This document shows positions 5,837 through 7,306 of a stretch of 7,306 bases of DNA, piece after piece (position 1 is the first letter of the stretch; every line of letters begins with the position of its first letter). Source of the DNA: SIG603 sp964370115. GTDB taxonomy: Bacteria; Bacillota; Clostridia; Oscillospirales; Acutalibacteraceae. Location: the NCBI GenBank assembly GCA_964370115.1, contig CAYJIA010000075.1, positions 1-7,306 on the forward strand, written 5' to 3'. The notes beneath the pieces are model-generated. The model was not told where the DNA came from. It was given only the letters and a program-made list of their open reading frames with translations, and ran no database searches. The position numbers and the translations under genes are program-made.

Positions 5837-6647
5837 GCTAAAAAAAGCCATAGATGATGCAGAGGTTGTTGTTATAGGTGCAGGTTCTGGACTTTCAGCA
5901 TCTGCCGGACTACTTTACACAGGCGAGCGATTTGAGCGATTATTCTCTGATTATATAGAGAAATACGGCTTTAGAGATATGTACTCGGCGGCATTTTATC
6001 CTCATAAATCCTTAGAAGAATTTTGGGGATATATGAGCCGTCATATTTACTACAACCGCTATGAACAAGGTCTAAATGCTACCTATGAGAATTTGCTGAA
6101 ACTTGTGTCGGGCAAAGATTATTTTATTATCACCACCAATGTAGACCATATATTTCAAAGCACAGGCTTTGACAAAGAGCGTTTATTTTACACACAAGGC
6201 GATTACGGACTTTTACAATGTTCTGTGCCTTGCCACAACAAAACATACGATAATAAAGAACTTATTTACGAAATGGTAGAAAAACAGCAAGACTTCAAAA
6301 TACCGACCGAACTAATACCATACTGTCCAATATGCGGAAAGCCAATGACAACAAATCTGCGTAAAGATAGTGCTTTTGTTCAGGACGATGGCTGGGATAA
6401 CGCTATGTCTCGATATGAAAAATTTATCAAAGAAAGCAAAGGTAAAAAGGTCTTATTTTTGGAACTTGGTGTCGGTTTTAATACACCGTCAATCATTAAA
6501 TACCCTTTTTGGCAGATGACTTATAGCAACAAAAACGCCGTTTTTGCAAGTATAAATGTAGGTGAGGCGATTTGTGCTAAAGAAATTACGGGGCAGGCAG
6601 TTTTGTTTGATGATGATATTAACAAAGTATTAAGCAATACTTTTTAG
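5778..6647 (+). CDS. Class M sirtuin (SirTM), protein ADP-ribosyltransferase
   Basis: This 289-residue NAD-dependent enzyme of the sirtuin fold has GAGSGLSASAGL (34-45) for NAD binding and TTNVDHIFQ (119-127), equivalent to the sirtuin TQNID motif. YTQGDYG (138-144) puts a glutamine (Gln140) where deacetylating sirtuins have their catalytic histidine. Zinc ligands are Cys148/Cys152 and the CPIC pair Cys183/Cys186. FLELGVGFNTP (227-237) and NVGEA (260-264) complete the Rossmann fold. The Asn121/Gln140 pair and the macrodomain partner match SirTM enzymes, which ADP-ribosylate proteins and do not deacylate them. The ATG at 5778 is preceded by GAGGTGAT (5765-5772) inside the macrodomain gene. The next in-frame Met is residue 69, so the 59-nt overlap is real. 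No GcvH-like or lipoate-ligase gene, the usual partners, occurs in the window. Confidence 0.95.
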   Translation: MFLKKKTTPSIESYSEKIAKLKKAIDDAEVVVIGAGSGLSASAGLLYTGERFERLFSDYIEKYGFRDMYSAAFYPHKSLEEFWGYMSRHIYYNRYEQGLNATYENLLKLVSGKDYFIITTNVDHIFQSTGFDKERLFYTQGDYGLLQCSVPCHNKTYDNKELIYEMVEKQQDFKIPTELIPYCPICGKPMTTNLRKDSAFVQDDGWDNAMSRYEKFIKESKGKKVLFLELGVGFNTPSIIKYPFWQMTYSNKNAVFASINVGEAICAKEITGQAVLFDDDINKVLSNTF

Positions 6648-6671
6648 AGAAGAAAAGAATAATTCGTAGGG

Positions 6672-6712
6672 AGCACTTATTGATGTTTTGATGTCAATAG
6701 GTGCTTTTTTCT
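6672..6712 (+). terminator. Intrinsic terminator after the SirTM operon
   Basis: AGCACTTATTGA (6672-6683) pairs with TCAATAGGTGCT (6694-6705) over 12 positions with one G·U, closing a 10-nt loop. A run of six Ts (6705-6710) follows. It begins 24 nt after the SirTM stop and marks the end of the flavin/ADP-ribosylation operon. Confidence 0.92.
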
Positions 6713-6752
6713 TGCCCCTTTTTACAATTTAATATCGTTTATAAGCTATAAA

Positions 6753-6822
6753 TCCGATGTTTTGGAGCAAATCCGAAATTTCGGATTTTTTTGCGTTTTG
6801 CCGAAAAATCCGAGTTATCGGA
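6753..6822. promoter_or_regulatory. Cluster of TCCGA/TCGGA half-sites (candidate operators)
   Basis: Five exact half-sites lie within 70 bp: TCCGA at 6753, 6772 and 6809, and TCGGA at 6781 and 6818. A near match, GCCGA, lies at 6800. Four of them form two palindromes: 6769-6788, a perfect 20-bp palindrome centred on AATT, and 6809-6822, TCCGA-GTTA-TCGGA. The first is followed by a T-run and could alternatively fold as a short intrinsic terminator. The repetition of the same half-site argues for protein binding, perhaps by a repressor controlling the excisionase-like transcript downstream. The binding protein is unknown. Confidence 0.5.
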
Positions 6823-7059
6823 CATACGGGAAATAGCCTTAAAATCAGCTACAATTATAAACATAAAACAACGTTGATTTATAAAAACACAATTAAATGA
6901 CTGTCCAATATAACTACTGACTTAGGGAAGTATGCCAAGACCTTTCAAGCGAGCATACCAAGAGCAGAACACAAGAAAGTGCCACGCAAGGTAACCTCTT
7001 AGGAAACTATATTGGGGAAACAGCAACTCACACAATTAAAATTTGAAAGGACAAACCTT
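6823..7059 (+). other. Long 5' leader of the excisionase-like gene, possibly structured
   Basis: No recognised gene occupies this stretch. CCAATATA (6905-6912) and TATATTGG (7008-7015) can pair and would enclose about 95 nt. Inside are GTATGC (6930-6935) with GCATAC (6953-6958) and a 20-codon open frame, 6932-6994, starting MPRPFKRAYQ and ending CHAR, with AGGG a few bases upstream. The base composition from 6920 to 7005 is richer in GC than the flanks. It could be a translated leader peptide, a regulatory RNA or a gene remnant; I cannot decide from sequence alone. A TATAAA at 6856-6861 is a possible -10, but I see no good -35. Confidence 0.35.
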
Positions 7060-7260
7060 ATGAATAAACAAATAAAACTACTCACAATTAGGCAATCAGC
7101 AAAGCTGATAGATGGATTTACAGAATTTCAGATACGCAGACTTGTGAAAAGTGGCGAACTGCCACACCTAAAGTCTGGAAACCGAGTGCTAATCGAGGAA
7201 CAAGCAATCTTTGATTACATTACCAATTCACAAAATACGGAGGTAAATGCAAATGAATAA
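7060..7260 (+). CDS. Excisionase-like small HTH DNA-binding protein
   Basis: This is a 66-residue MerR/excisionase-type helix-turn-helix protein. LLTIRQSAKLIDGFTEFQIRRLVKSGELPHLKSGNRVLI (residues 6-44) gives the helix-turn-helix plus the wing with the typical LPHLKSGNRVLI ending. EEQAIFDYI follows as the last helix. Such proteins act as excisionases or recombination directionality factors, or as control proteins for a replication/transfer operon of mobile elements. No integrase is visible next to it. The ATG at 7060 has GAAAGGA (7045-7051) at 8-nt spacing. A longer reading from TTG at 7012 lacks a ribosome site and is not preferred. Its end overlaps the start of the next gene by 8 nt, so the two are translationally coupled. 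Confidence 0.82.
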   Translation: MNKQIKLLTIRQSAKLIDGFTEFQIRRLVKSGELPHLKSGNRVLIEEQAIFDYITNSQNTEVNANE

Positions 7261-7306
7261 CACCGAAAAGAAACCAATCCCACCACTTGAAATAATATCA
7301 GCTACC
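7253..7306 (+). CDS. Start of next gene, possibly an AAA/RepA-like ATPase (partial)
   Basis: The frame opens at ATG 7253 with GGAGG (7239-7243) 9 nt upstream, and 18 codons (MNNTEKKPIPPLEIISAT) are visible before the window ends. An ATG 6 nt earlier in the same frame lies too close to the ribosome site. The peptide PIPPLEIISA resembles, from memory, the N-terminus of RepA-like AAA-family ATPases that follow small HTH genes in Firmicute mobile elements. This is a weak call because no catalytic motif falls inside the window. It overlaps the upstream gene by 8 nt. Confidence 0.45.
   Translation, partial: MNNTEKKPIPPLEIISAT

Noticed and set aside
5778..6647. Ordinary Sir2/CobB deacetylase
   Set aside because: The catalytic histidine position is glutamine (Gln140), and the motif pattern and macrodomain partner match class M.
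7012..7059. TTG-initiated 16-residue N-terminal extension of the excisionase-like protein
   Set aside because: There is no ribosome site before 7012, whereas ATG 7060 has GAAAGGA at ideal spacing and the HTH domain begins soon after it.

Overview
The window is AT-rich and has strong GGAGG-type ribosome binding sites, alternative GTG/TTG starts, an FMN riboswitch with a transcriptional expression platform, an ECF-type riboflavin transporter and ferredoxin-like proteins. Together these suggest a low-GC Firmicute, most likely an anaerobic Clostridia/Eubacteriales member. A TnpV-family gene at the left edge and, at the right edge, a small excisionase-like HTH gene overlapping the start of another gene suggest a cargo region of an integrative/conjugative or similar mobile element. 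No integrase, relaxase or attachment site is visible, so the element type is inferred.

Layout. (1) 1-780: an unexplained fragment, tnpV with its own terminator, and a 117-bp imperfect palindrome lying between tnpV and the convergent regulator gene. (2) 781-2077: a two-regulator operon on the minus strand, an HxlR-family gene followed after 10 bp by a Cro/CI (XRE) type gene. It diverges from a flavin-binding split-barrel gene across a 138-bp intergenic region that holds a good promoter and inverted-repeat operator candidates. (3) 2078-3519: the split-barrel flavoprotein and a lipoprotein made of two tandem SnoaL/NTF2-like domains. (4) 3551-4342: a complete FMN riboswitch with terminator, followed by the riboflavin transporter S component RibU. 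(5) 4425-6647: a tight cluster of three genes: a flavin split-barrel protein fused to a two-cluster 4Fe-4S ferredoxin domain, a zinc-type macrodomain, and a class M sirtuin (SirTM) whose start is buried 59 nt inside the macrodomain gene. It closes with a strong intrinsic terminator. (6) 6711-7306: a long non-coding stretch with clustered TCCGA/TCGGA half-sites and a possible structured leader, then the excisionase-like gene and the first 18 codons of the next gene.

How the genes may work together. In pathogenic Firmicutes, SirTM and its partner macrodomain add and remove ADP-ribose on a lipoylated GcvH-like carrier, and the GcvH-like and lipoate-ligase genes sit in the same operon. Here neither companion is present in the window. 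The two genes instead follow immediately after a flavin/iron-sulfur protein, downstream of an FMN-controlled riboflavin importer. The most interesting reading is a mobile redox-response module in which flavin supply, flavin/FeS electron transfer and reversible ADP-ribosylation are linked. That functional link is inference from gene order; the domain calls are well supported by the sequence.
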